DNA of 7,866 nucleotides from UBA9337 sp038331135 (GTDB taxonomy: Bacteria; Patescibacteriota; Minisyncoccia; Moranbacterales; UBA9337), in assembly GCA_038331135.1 (NCBI GenBank), contig JBBQOS010000038.1, forward strand, positions 1 through 7,866. The letters are read 5' to 3'. Of this stretch, positions 1-5,663 are shown one piece after another. Position numbers and translations under genes: made by a program. The notes under the pieces are model-generated. The model saw only the letters and a program-made list of their open reading frames with translations, ran no database searches and was not told the DNA's origin. Positions within the stretch are counted from its first letter, which is position 1, and each line of letters begins with the position of its first letter.

Positions 1-637
1 AACACTTTGAAACAAAATTCGAATCCCCTACCGCCAGCACTTCATCCATTAAGAGTATATCACGATTTGCGTGAATTGACACGCTAAAAGCCAAGCGGAC
101 ACTCATTCCGGAGGAATAATTTTTTAGTTTTTGGTCGATAAATCTTTCGAGTTCCGAAAATGCCACGATGTCATCAAATTTCGCGTCAATTTGTTTTTGG
201 GTCATTCCCAGCACTGTGGCGTTGAGATAAACATTATCTCTGCCTGATAATTCCGGATTAAAGCCAATGCCCAATTCCAAAAACGGCGAAATCATCCCAT
301 TTACCTCCACCTCACCTTTATCGGCTTGGTATATTCCGGCTAAGATTTTTAGCAGAGTGGATTTACCACTTCCATTTCTCCCAATAATACCAAAGAATTC
401 TCCCTTTTTTACCTCAAAAGAGACGTCATCCAGAGCCTTAAATTCCTCGTAAGAAACCCCTCCCTGCCCTCCCCTTGTAAAGGGGAGGTGGATGGAAGAC
501 AAGCCACTAATCGCCGCTCCTCGCAAAGAAGTAATCTTTTCGTGAGGAATGCGGAAGGTTTTACTGACCCCAGTGACCTTTATTGCATAAGGCACAGGGC
601 AAGCATTTTTAACACTAATTGCTATATTTGAATCCAT
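1..637 (-). CDS. ABC transporter ATPase, Wzt/TagH polysaccharide-export type (3' end beyond window)
   Basis: This is the nucleotide-binding subunit of an ABC-2 exporter that would drive lipid-linked polysaccharide or teichoic-acid-like glycan across the membrane together with a Wzm-type permease, which is not in the window. Visible in 212 residues: Walker A GRNGSGKST (86-94), the family block around FLELGIGFNPELSGRDN (119-135), a Wzt-style signature NYSSGM (173-178) in place of LSGGQ, Walker B DILLMDE (193-199) and the D-loop AVGD. The frame is open to the left edge, so the C-terminal part is missing. The ATG at 637 lies 5 nt after the stop of the upstream ATPase gene. A GTG at codon 15 is an alternative start that fits the paralogue at 2108-2339 better. 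Residues of about 46-62 are an extra Gly-rich loop encoded by a palindromic insert. The family assignment is firm; the substrate is unknown. Confidence 0.93.
   Translation of the reverse strand, partial: MDSNIAISVKNACPVPYAIKVTGVSKTFRIPHEKITSLRGAAISGLSSIHLPFTRGGQGGVSYEEFKALDDVSFEVKKGEFFGIIGRNGSGKSTLLKILAGIYQADKGEVEVNGMISPFLELGIGFNPELSGRDNVYLNATVLGMTQKQIDAKFDDIVAFSELERFIDQKLKNYSSGMSVRLAFSVSIHANRDILLMDEVLAVGDSNFVSKC
447..517. repeat. In-frame GC-rich palindromic insert (copy 1)
   Basis: This 71-bp block is identical to 2184-2254. It holds a 9-bp stem CCTCCCCTT/AAGGGGAGG (468-476 and 480-488) with a 3-nt loop, flanked by further C-rich and G-rich sequence. It sits in frame inside the ABC ATPase at the variable linker before the SYEEFKALDDV strand and encodes roughly SSIHLPFTRGGQGG, which related Wzt proteins do not need. 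The behaviour recalls the Rickettsia palindromic elements that insert into genes in frame, but no homology to them is claimed. After one inserted base in copy 2, another 30 bp (518-547) is also identical. Confidence 0.7.
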
Positions 638-642
638 AATTT

Positions 643-2037
643 TTATTTAACCAAAAAACAAGGAATAAATAGCTTGTCTTTATCTATTTTAAACTCAAGC
701 TTAGAATACAAAAGGTATTTTTTTTTAAATATTTTTTTTGCTGTTCTATCTATAAATTTAATATCATTCCATTGCACTTTATTGGTATATTTTACCTCAA
801 TAATCAAAGATTGGCTAGTGTCCCTATAATCATTACTTACAACAAAATCAATTTCATCCTGTCCTTTCCGAAAGAAAGAGACGTACTGATTTTTTTCCTG
901 AAGCAAATTAAAAATATATGTTTCTGACAATATTCCAAAATATTGAGCTTTTAGAATTTCATTTTCAAACCACTCTGAGCGAAACGCTACAAAAAAATTA
1001 GGACTTGATACGTACACTTTTTTCTGGAGTCGTTTTGATTTTCTAAATGATCTCGAATAATTATATATAAGCTTAATCAAAAAACTTTCCTCAAAATATG
1101 AAATATATTTTTTTAGAGTGTTTTCTTCAATTCCAGTCTCGCTAGCTATCTTTTTAAATTCTATTAGTGATCCATTTTCATTCACGAGTAATTGAAAAAG
1201 AAATTTAAGTTCATCAACTTTTTCAACACCAAACAGTCTTGGGATATCATATTCAATCGCTTTTTTATAAATTGATTCAGAAATGTATTTTTTTATTTTA
1301 TCTTTATCTTCTTGCCCAACCATTTCAGGAAATTGATAATATAATAAATATTTTTCAAAAAGTTTTAATAATTCATCGCCATAATTGGCCAGAAATATTT
1401 CATAACTATTTTGATCATGAGGTAATTTCATATCTCCAGCGGAAACCGCAAATTTACGATAACTATCTAAAAGACTTTTTCTTGAGCCAGCTAACTCTAA
1501 AAATTCCTCGAAACTAAGTGGCAAAAGCTTAAATTCATAAATCCGACCAGCTAAGCTTTCGGTCGTCTTCTTCTTTAGGAAAAGTGATGATGAACCGCTT
1601 ATGACAAATTTAATGTTTAACTCGTTATCATAATAACGCTTTAATATATGTTGCCATTTTTCGACATATTGAATTTCATCAATAAATATATATTTTATTT
1701 CGTTGGATTCACCATTAAAGATATTCTTAAGATATGCATCAAGATAAAGTTTGAGCGTTAATTTTGATGTAATAAGTGCCTCATCAAAACTAATGAAAAA
1801 GATATTTTTTGAATTTACTTTTTTATCTTCAATAAGATTTTTGATCAACTGTTTAAGCAGGATTGTTTTTCCAGTTCTTCTGAGTCCGACAATTGAAATA
1901 ATCTGACGATCAGAAAGATATTTTTCCAATTCAAAAAAGAGCTTTCGTGTATATTTTTGTGGCTCAAAAAATGATTTATCATTTTCCCAGTGTTTATTTT
2001 GAGCTATAATTTCCTTTAAAATAAGGTTTTTTTCCAT
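643..2037 (-). CDS. AAA+ ATPase with C-terminal DUF4143 nuclease-like domain (first copy)
   Basis: A 464-residue P-loop protein of the ATPase/DUF4143 family, common in accessory regions of bacteria and archaea; the physiological role is unsettled. Seen in order: Walker A GLRRTGKT (51-58), Walker B YIFIDE (116-121), a sensor-like GSSS (148-151), ESLAGR (160-165), the family block PLSFEEFL (173-180), a helical/winged-helix stretch around 290-325 (ending TLKKYISYFEESFLIKLI), and a PD-(D/E)XK-like C-terminal fold with EIDFVV (395-400) and IIEVKY (412-417), so the putative nuclease residues D397, E414 and K416 are intact. Length is normal. The ATG at 2037 is used because a good promoter lies just upstream; no Shine-Dalgarno sequence is visible. 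The gene sits between a broken and an intact copy of the same ABC ATPase, which suggests it arrived as cargo. Confidence 0.9.
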   Translation of the reverse strand: MEKNLILKEIIAQNKHWENDKSFFEPQKYTRKLFFELEKYLSDRQIISIVGLRRTGKTILLKQLIKNLIEDKKVNSKNIFFISFDEALITSKLTLKLYLDAYLKNIFNGESNEIKYIFIDEIQYVEKWQHILKRYYDNELNIKFVISGSSSLFLKKKTTESLAGRIYEFKLLPLSFEEFLELAGSRKSLLDSYRKFAVSAGDMKLPHDQNSYEIFLANYGDELLKLFEKYLLYYQFPEMVGQEDKDKIKKYISESIYKKAIEYDIPRLFGVEKVDELKFLFQLLVNENGSLIEFKKIASETGIEENTLKKYISYFEESFLIKLIYNYSRSFRKSKRLQKKVYVSSPNFFVAFRSEWFENEILKAQYFGILSETYIFNLLQEKNQYVSFFRKGQDEIDFVVSNDYRDTSQSLIIEVKYTNKVQWNDIKFIDRTAKKIFKKKYLLYSKLEFKIDKDKLFIPCFLVK

Positions 2038-2069
2038 AAATATAGTTTATAATTACTCAACTAATCATA

Positions 2070-2098
2070 AATATAGCATTTATAATAACATCTGTAAA
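2070..2098 (-). promoter_or_regulatory. Sigma-70-type promoter for the 643-2037 ATPase
   Basis: Read on the minus strand, TTTACA (2098-2093), a 17-bp spacer and TATATT (2075-2070) each match consensus at 5 of 6 positions. The predicted start near 2063 gives a leader of about 26 nt without a Shine-Dalgarno sequence. It may also drive the ABC ATPase, which starts 5 nt after the ATPase stop. Confidence 0.6.
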
Positions 2099-2107
2099 GC
2101 TAATCCT

Positions 2108-2339
2108 TTATATTTTTGCTTGCTTTTTGGTCATTCCTAGCACTGTAGCGTTGAGATAGACGTTATCTAATGCCTTAAATTCTTCGTAAGAAACCCCTCC
2201 CTGCCCTCCCCTTGTAAAGGGGAGGTGGATGGAAGACAAGCCACTAATCGCCGCTTCCTCGCAAAGAAGTAATCTTTTCGTGAGGGATACGAAAAGTTTT
2301 GGAAACGTGATCTACTTTTATGGCAACAGTATCCTTCAT
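2108..2339 (-). pseudogene. Broken paralogue of the Wzt-like ABC ATPase (frameshift plus 192-bp deletion)
   Basis: Translation from the ATG at 2339 gives MKDTVAIKVDHVSKTF and IPHEKITSLRG, matching residues of about 16-40 of the ATPase at 1-637. One extra base near 2255 then shifts the frame into a TAG. The homologous frame resumes as SYEEFKALD, joined directly to NVYLNATVLGMTKKQ, then a TAA at 2110-2108. Against the intact gene, residues 71-134 are missing, including Walker A, and everything after about residue 149 is lost. It cannot bind ATP. The deletion joins GATGACGT and GATAATGT, a short homology, so slippage or recombination there is likely. Its N-terminus lacks the roughly 14 extra residues of the intact copy, so it is a diverged paralogue and not a simple tandem duplicate. 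Confidence 0.88.
2184..2254. repeat. GC-rich palindromic insert (copy 2, in the ABC pseudogene)
   Basis: Identical over 71 bp to 447-517, with the hairpin stem at 2205-2213 and 2217-2225. Identity continues for 30 bp (2256-2285) after a single extra T, which causes the frameshift in the pseudogene. Identity drops sharply on both sides, unlike the more diverged flanking ABC sequence. Confidence 0.7.
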
Positions 2340-2396
2340 AATATCAAATTAAAAATTAAAAATTTCAAATAAATTCTTAAATTAATTAATGACAAA

Positions 2397-2768
2397 TTAT
2401 TTTTTATATTTTGTCTTTTTAATAATGGCGGAGAAAATAAGTGTCAGTTCTTGAGCTTCTCTCCATAATTGACGACATCTCTCCTGTGTGATTGGTTCTG
2501 ATATAGAAACCATCCTCAACCAATGCTTCGTCTCTTTGCATTCTTTTTTACAAATTCCCATTTTGTGTATGAAATCTTTCCTAGACTCTGCCCCATCTGC
2601 CTCCATATAATTTGCACCAATACTTGTCGCACTACGAATAAATTGACTTATTAATGGCCTAGTAATTTCATTTTTTGGAACTGTTTTTAAAAATAAAATA
2701 ACCTCCTCTCCAAATTTAGCAGTTCTTTCTTCTAGGTCAAATTTATTTTTTTGCTTATCTTCGAGCAT
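2397..2768 (-). CDS. Four-helix-bundle protein, S23/23S-rRNA-intervening-sequence family
   Basis: A small helical protein of 123 residues, full length for the family (about 115-130). Hallmarks: FDLEERTAKFGEEVILFLK (10-28) at the first helix, ITRPLISQFIRSATSIGANYMEA (35-57) with the conserved R45 and the SIGANY turn, then SRKDFIHKMGICKKECKE (62-79) and WLRM (83-86). Family members were first found in insertions within 23S rRNA genes and are distant relatives of the Avd protein of diversity-generating retroelements, but neither rRNA nor reverse transcriptase is present here. Members probably form oligomeric bundles that bind nucleic acid; the function is not established. The ATG at 2768 follows a near-perfect promoter with a leader of only about 10 nt. 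A truncated copy and several stubs of the same family lie upstream. Confidence 0.9.
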   Translation of the reverse strand: MLEDKQKNKFDLEERTAKFGEEVILFLKTVPKNEITRPLISQFIRSATSIGANYMEADGAESRKDFIHKMGICKKECKETKHWLRMVSISEPITQERCRQLWREAQELTLIFSAIIKKTKYKK

Positions 2769-2784
2769 TTATCTGTATCTATTT

Positions 2785-2813
2785 ATTATATTACATTAGA
2801 GAAGAATTGTCAT
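2785..2813 (-). promoter_or_regulatory. Promoter of the intact four-helix-bundle gene
   Basis: On the minus strand, ATGACA (2813-2808), a 17-bp spacer and a perfect TATAAT (2790-2785). The expected start near 2778 leaves about 10 nt before the ATG at 2768 and no Shine-Dalgarno sequence, so translation is nearly leaderless. Confidence 0.65.
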
Positions 2814-2952
2814 ATTAATAGCATTTCACCAAAATAACAACCCTTTTTTTCATTATTGAGTATTTATTTGAAGTTCAACAGTTCTTAAGCATTTATTTGT
2901 AATTTTTAATTTGAAATTTGTAATTCTATTAAGTATTTATTTCTTTTTTCAT
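2814..2952. repeat. AT-rich spacer with degenerate four-helix-bundle start-region repeats
   Basis: No gene is seen. The motif AG[C/T]ATTTATTTG recurs near 2859, 2889 and 2935 and resembles the region around the functional start at 2768 (minus strand GATAAATGCTCGAAG). The copy near 2889 even retains ATG-CTT-AAG (MLKNC then stop). I read these as decayed 5' ends of four-helix-bundle genes, but low base complexity makes this uncertain. Confidence 0.35.
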
Positions 2953-2981
2953 TTGACAAGTTTATTTTTTAGGTGTATAAT
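2953..2981 (+). promoter_or_regulatory. Perfect consensus sigma-70 promoter on the plus strand
   Basis: TTGACA (2953-2958), exactly 17 bp, TATAAT (2976-2981): a full match to both hexamers at optimal spacing. It faces no credible plus-strand protein gene and leads straight into the hairpin at 3016-3056. Confidence 0.7.
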
Positions 2982-2987
2982 TAAATT

Positions 2988-3057
2988 GTAGTTGATATTA
3001 TTCATTTCAGCTATTAAAACAAGCGTCGCCCGTTGTGGGCCATGGCTTGTTTTTTTA
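2988..3057 (+). ncRNA. Predicted small RNA of about 70 nt
   Basis: The interval is defined by the consensus promoter at 2953-2981 (start near G2988 or A2990) and an intrinsic terminator with a U-rich tail ending near 3057. About 27 nt of AU-rich single strand precede the hairpin. It resembles no named RNA family I recognise. It ends exactly where the oppositely oriented DUF3800 gene stops, so the two units converge without overlap. A TTG-initiated frame of 65 codons beginning at 2992 runs past the terminator and antisense to DUF3800, and looks like chance. That a transcript exists is inferred from the promoter-terminator pair; the function is unknown. Confidence 0.5.
3016..3056. terminator. 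Strong, probably bidirectional hairpin terminator
   Basis: On the plus strand the outer stem AAAACAAGC (3016-3024) pairs with GCTTGTTTT (3045-3053), and the inner stem GCCC/GGGC (3028-3031 and 3037-3040) closes a GTTGT loop. A T-run follows to 3056. On the minus strand the same hairpin starts just past the DUF3800 stop and ends in TTTTAAT, so it can end both convergent transcripts; the plus-strand U-tract is better. Confidence 0.75.
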
Positions 3058-3861
3058 TTATGTAATGCATTCATATTTTTTAACTTTAGACTTGTTGCAA
3101 TCAAATATAGTCGCTCGTATCTTACTTTTTCTAAAATTATAATTGTCTCCACTCTTTCCATCCTTAAAGAAACTTCCATCAATAGATAATTTCTGATATA
3201 AATAATTTATAAATTTTCTCTTAAATTTACCACTCTTATTTTTATTATTTATTAATTTATTCTGTTTCTTTAAATCGTAAACTATAGCTCCCAATATTAG
3301 GTCGGCTATTTGTAAAATATCATTTGATTTTGAATCAATTTGGCAGACTCCTCCAACTACAAATTTTTTATAATGATCATTTTTAAATTTCTTTATTGTT
3401 TCTTCTAAATCTGCACCTTGGGGAGAGAAATAGTCATCCGCTAATATAATAATAATTTCATTGGGATTTTGACCTAAAATCATTTTTAACAAGGCTATCG
3501 TAAAGCTACGATAAGCTTTATACATATCACTGTTGTGATATTTCTCAAAATCTAACTCGTTCTTGTCCAATATTATACAGCTAAATTCCGCATTTTCTTT
3601 TAAAAAAACTTCAAAAAATTTAATAGCGATTTTAAATCTTATATCCCTATTTATATTTGCCCATTTTAACTCTTCTCTATAATTAAATCTTTGCCTTATC
3701 TTTCTTATCTCATTATACATTTTTTCTGGTCTGTTAATTTTTATAATTCCTATGGCAAAAAACTTATCTCTCTGACTATTGATAAGCCCCGTTTCATCCA
3801 TAAAACAAAAAGAACTTTTCATTTTCTTAAAATCAGAATTATCATTAAGTGTCTTTATCAT
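3058..3861 (-). CDS. DUF3800 domain protein (RNase H-like fold predicted)
   Basis: A 267-residue protein. Recognition rests on the N-terminal FMDETG (20-25) with D22 and E23, EELKW (63-67), a strand ending in acidic residues IIIILADDYF (136-145, D142/D143), and QIADLILGAI (184-193) with D187, which together match the DUF3800 pattern of spaced acidic residues. That family is predicted to adopt a RuvC/RNase H-like fold and is frequent near mobile and defence genes, but its biochemical activity is not established. The first ATG (3861) is given; a second at codon 14 (3822) would start nearer the first motif, as in many relatives, and no Shine-Dalgarno sequence separates them. The C-terminal 70 residues are Lys/Asn-rich. 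A broken DUF3800-like tail lies at 6268-6444. Confidence 0.82.
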   Translation of the reverse strand: MIKTLNDNSDFKKMKSSFCFMDETGLINSQRDKFFAIGIIKINRPEKMYNEIRKIRQRFNYREELKWANINRDIRFKIAIKFFEVFLKENAEFSCIILDKNELDFEKYHNSDMYKAYRSFTIALLKMILGQNPNEIIIILADDYFSPQGADLEETIKKFKNDHYKKFVVGGVCQIDSKSNDILQIADLILGAIVYDLKKQNKLINNKNKSGKFKRKFINYLYQKLSIDGSFFKDGKSGDNYNFRKSKIRATIFDCNKSKVKKYECIT

Positions 3862-3955
3862 TTATTTAATATATTTCAATTAAAACCATACCGTACCAAA
3901 TAGTTAGAATGGGTAATCCCAGATATCCTAATAATAGCAAATAAAACTAACTCTA

Positions 3956-4156
3956 TCAATCTTTTTTAGAGCTAGCTCCATTGGCTTCCATATAATTAGC
4001 TCCGATACTGGTAACACTTCGTATAAATTGAGATGTTAGTGGTCTAGTGATAGTATCCTGGGGTATTTTCTTACAAAACAATATAGCATCACCTCCGAGT
4101 TTTGAAGTTCTTTCCTCTAAATCATAACTTGTATTTTTTTCTTTTTTTTCAATCAT
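3956..4156 (-). pseudogene. Truncated four-helix-bundle gene (second copy)
   Basis: The 66-residue frame holds YDLEERTSKLGGDAILF (11-27) and TRPLTSQFIRSVTSIGANY (37-55), closely matching the first half of the intact protein at 2397-2768. It stops at SSKKD-TGA, exactly where relatives continue RKDFIHKMGICKKE. No frame downstream restores the second half, so helices 3-4 are gone by deletion or replacement, not by a simple frameshift. A small hairpin TGGG-ATTA-CCCA lies just beyond (3910-3921). Whether the half-bundle is still made is unknown. It precedes DUF3800 in the same direction by 94 bp. Confidence 0.8.
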
Positions 4157-4440
4157 TACATTAATTCAAAATTGAATCAAAATTCAAAATTAAAAATTCG
4201 AAATTAAATTTCTATCTTTCCCATACTTTACAAACCTTAAAAACTTTATGAACATTATAAGCTATCTTCTCTTATCTTTTCTCATTTTATATTATCCTTT
4301 TTAGATATATTCATTATAAATAAAAACAAACTAACTCCTAATTAAAGCTTTTTTTACTTATTAATTTTAACACTCCAAAGACCAAAGTGCAAACTGTCTA
4401 TTTCTACATTTGACAAAATAGGGCAAAAAACCCTTTCCTC
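4157..4440. other. AT-rich upstream region of the truncated four-helix-bundle gene
   Basis: No gene is seen. The part next to the start (4157-4262) consists of AATTCAAAATT-like repeats and an ACTTTA-rich stretch, and resembles 6072-6210, which also lies upstream of a four-helix-bundle start. A GGGC-AAAAAA-CCC mini-hairpin at about 4421-4433 and a CCAAAG direct repeat near 4374-4387 are minor. No convincing promoter was found. Confidence 0.4.
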
Positions 4441-4469
4441 ACAAAACACCTATTACCCATTCGCCAACC

Positions 4470-4510
4470 ACTCACCAACCAACTCACCAACCAACTCACT
4501 CACCAACCCC
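4470..4510. repeat. Tandem 12-bp C-rich/G-rich repeat
   Basis: ACTCACCAACCA occurs exactly at 4470-4481 and 4482-4493, followed by a related third unit. The plus strand is almost free of G here. The minus strand reads as GGTTGG steps spaced by TGAGT, which could form a two-tetrad G-quadruplex. A similar CCAACC tract precedes the second half of the array at 4806-4823. Confidence 0.7.
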
Positions 4511-4593
4511 GCACAATCTACTCACTCACTAACCTCACACAATACTCAAATACATTTAAACTACGGCCGTGAATAAAACATACCTATATAAAA
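4502..4593. repeat. 92-bp direct repeat, copy A
   Basis: Matches 4815-4906 at an offset of 313 bp with a single mismatch (ctcActc against ctcGctc). It ends in one full ACGGCCGT site and its right arm GTGAATAAAACATACCT. It implies a recent block duplication of the C-rich tract plus the first array unit. Confidence 0.9.
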
Positions 4594-4700
4594 TACAGTT
4601 TTTCAAATACATTCGATACACGGCCGTGAATAAAACATACCTACACAAAATAAATCTCAAACACAATCAAGCTACGGCCGTATATAAAACACCCCTTTCA
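4550..4700. repeat. ACGGCCGT tandem array, left block (three sites)
   Basis: CGGCCG cores start at 4564, 4621 and 4675, spaced 57 and 54 bp. The shared unit is ATACATTY-N5-ACGGCCGT followed by GTGAATAAAACATACCT and an AYAYAAAA stretch; the third copy is degenerate (ACGGCCGTatataaaac). Left and right arms resemble those of the perfect palindrome at 5664-5697 with conserved spacing. The intervals between sites are related to each other, so they are not independent CRISPR spacers. A plus-strand GTG frame (4569-4784) reads through because 54 and 57 are multiples of 3, giving repeated AVNKTYL-K peptides; I doubt it is expressed. Confidence 0.8.
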
Positions 4701-4814
4701 AAAGATATCTTCCCCTCATCACCAAATAAATTTTCTATTAATGAATCACACTACAACAAGCTGACGGTAAATATTTATGATTGAAAAATACCTCCCCTAG
4801 CCTCACCCCCCCCA

Positions 4815-4906
4815 ACCAACCCCGCACAATCTACTCGCTCACTAACCTCACACAATACTCAAATACATTTAAACTACGGCCGTGAATAAAACATACCTAT
4901 ATAAAA
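4815..4906. repeat. 92-bp direct repeat, copy B
   Basis: Second copy of 4502-4593, one mismatch. It carries the fourth ACGGCCGT site (core 4877-4882). Confidence 0.9.
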
Positions 4907-4977
4907 CAAATTTCAAACACACTCAAACTACGGCCGTGCATAAAAAATCTATATTGGAAAAAATAGATACAAAATAA
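4863..4977. repeat. ACGGCCGT array, right block (two sites), and weak hairpin
   Basis: CGGCCG cores start at 4877 and 4931, again 54 bp apart; the second has GTGCATAAA in place of GTGAATAAA. The interval between them is about 80% identical to that between sites 2 and 3. Just beyond lies an AT-only hairpin, ATCTAT/ATAGAT (4947-4952 and 4963-4968), followed on the minus strand by T-rich sequence. It could be a weak terminator for the PaaX/Cas2-like gene that ends at 5091. Confidence 0.7.
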
Positions 4978-5090
4978 AAAATGTCCTAATTTAATTATGA
5001 ACATCTACACAGCACACCAGAAATATCGCTATAACATAACGACTATAATTAATTGGAGAAAATAAAAAATCATAACCAACCGCCTACTTT

Positions 5091-5657
5091 TTATTTTTTG
5101 AAAAAAAGTTTCCTTAAAACATCTTCATTATTAATTTTCATTGCTGTGATAACTCTAACGTATGGTTCAGCAGAATATAAACTAATCATCTTTAAAATAT
5201 ATTTTTCATAAGGATGAGGTGAAACAAAAACACTTTGTTGTAATTTATGAAACTCTAAAGTAAACAAATGCCTCCGAAGTATATCACGAAATTCTCTATC
5301 TTTTTCAGGAATATCAAAAATTACAATCCTCCATTTTTTATCCCATTTCTTTGGTTTTTTAAAATTTATTGCATTACCTAATATATCTAATTTTCTAGCT
5401 TCAATCTTTCCCATTTCGGTAAGAGTTAATTTAAATGATCCATCAGGCATCTTTTTTTCTTCAATCAATTTATTTTTAGAAAGTTTATGCAAAGAATCTA
5501 CAAAATTTCGTCGATTAATATCCTTCCAATCTTTCTTTATTTTATTAAAAGCATAAAAATACCTTCGGGGTGAATTGGAAAGTCCCAAAGCTAAACCACC
5601 CAATAAAATTAGCATAATTCTCTTTTGATTTTTTCCAATTCTATATAACATACACAA
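5091..5657 (-). CDS. PaaX/Cas2-like protein: winged helix plus Cas2-type ferredoxin fold
   Basis: A 188-residue protein often annotated in CPR genomes as PaaX-family regulator or CRISPR-associated Cas2. Residues of about 10-85 form a predicted winged helix-turn-helix (KRIMLILLGGLALGLSNSP, INRRNFVDSLHKLSKNKLI, then the beta-wing DGSFKLTLTEMGK). After a linker, residues 106-188 form the Cas2-like ferredoxin domain: WRIVIFDIPEKDREFRDILR (109-128), LQQSVFVSPHPY (139-150), and a final strand YVRVITAM (166-173). D115 in the FDIP motif corresponds to the catalytic Asp of Cas2. No cas1 or CRISPR is visible, so a regulator is likelier than an adaptation nuclease. A perfect 34-bp palindrome lies 7 bp upstream, and five sites with the same core lie downstream of the gene. 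A second ATG at codon 3 is an equally possible start. Confidence 0.85.
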   Translation of the reverse strand: MCMLYRIGKNQKRIMLILLGGLALGLSNSPRRYFYAFNKIKKDWKDINRRNFVDSLHKLSKNKLIEEKKMPDGSFKLTLTEMGKIEARKLDILGNAINFKKPKKWDKKWRIVIFDIPEKDREFRDILRRHLFTLEFHKLQQSVFVSPHPYEKYILKMISLYSAEPYVRVITAMKINNEDVLRKLFFKK

Positions 5658-5663
5658 TTAAGC

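Noticed and set aside
15..30. tRNA T-arm-like GGATTCGAAT on the minus strand, and GGTTCAACC near 7820
   Set aside because: Both lie inside coding frames (the ABC D-loop region and the edge gene tail) and no acceptor stem, D-arm or anticodon arm can be built around them.
267..452. Plus-strand frame at 267-452 and similar ones at 1239-1517, 3691-3903 and 6683-6868
   Set aside because: They are antisense shadows of the ABC, AAA+ and DUF3800 genes with no independent support.
2397..2768. Diversity-generating retroelement (Avd) locus
   Set aside because: The protein belongs to the wider S23/four-helix-bundle family, and there is no reverse transcriptase, template repeat or variable repeat in the window.
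2949..3182. Minus-strand 77-codon frame overlapping the 3' end of DUF3800
   Set aside because: It lies mostly in an alternate frame of a well-supported gene, contains the terminator within its body and resembles no family.
2992..3189. Plus-strand 65-codon frame starting with TTG just after the consensus promoter
   Set aside because: It reads through the terminator hairpin and antisense to DUF3800, has a rare start and no ribosome site. The hairpin implies the transcript ends near 3057.
4569..4784. Plus-strand 71-codon frame through the repeats
   Set aside because: Its coding look comes from repeat periods that are multiples of 3; no ribosome site or known family. Kept only as an alternative reading of the array.
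4550..4977. CRISPR array next to a Cas2-like gene
   Set aside because: Spacing of 54-57 bp would leave spacers of only 23-26 bp; two of three spacers are about 80% identical, repeats are degenerate, and no cas1 or effector is visible. A duplicated multi-site array fits better.
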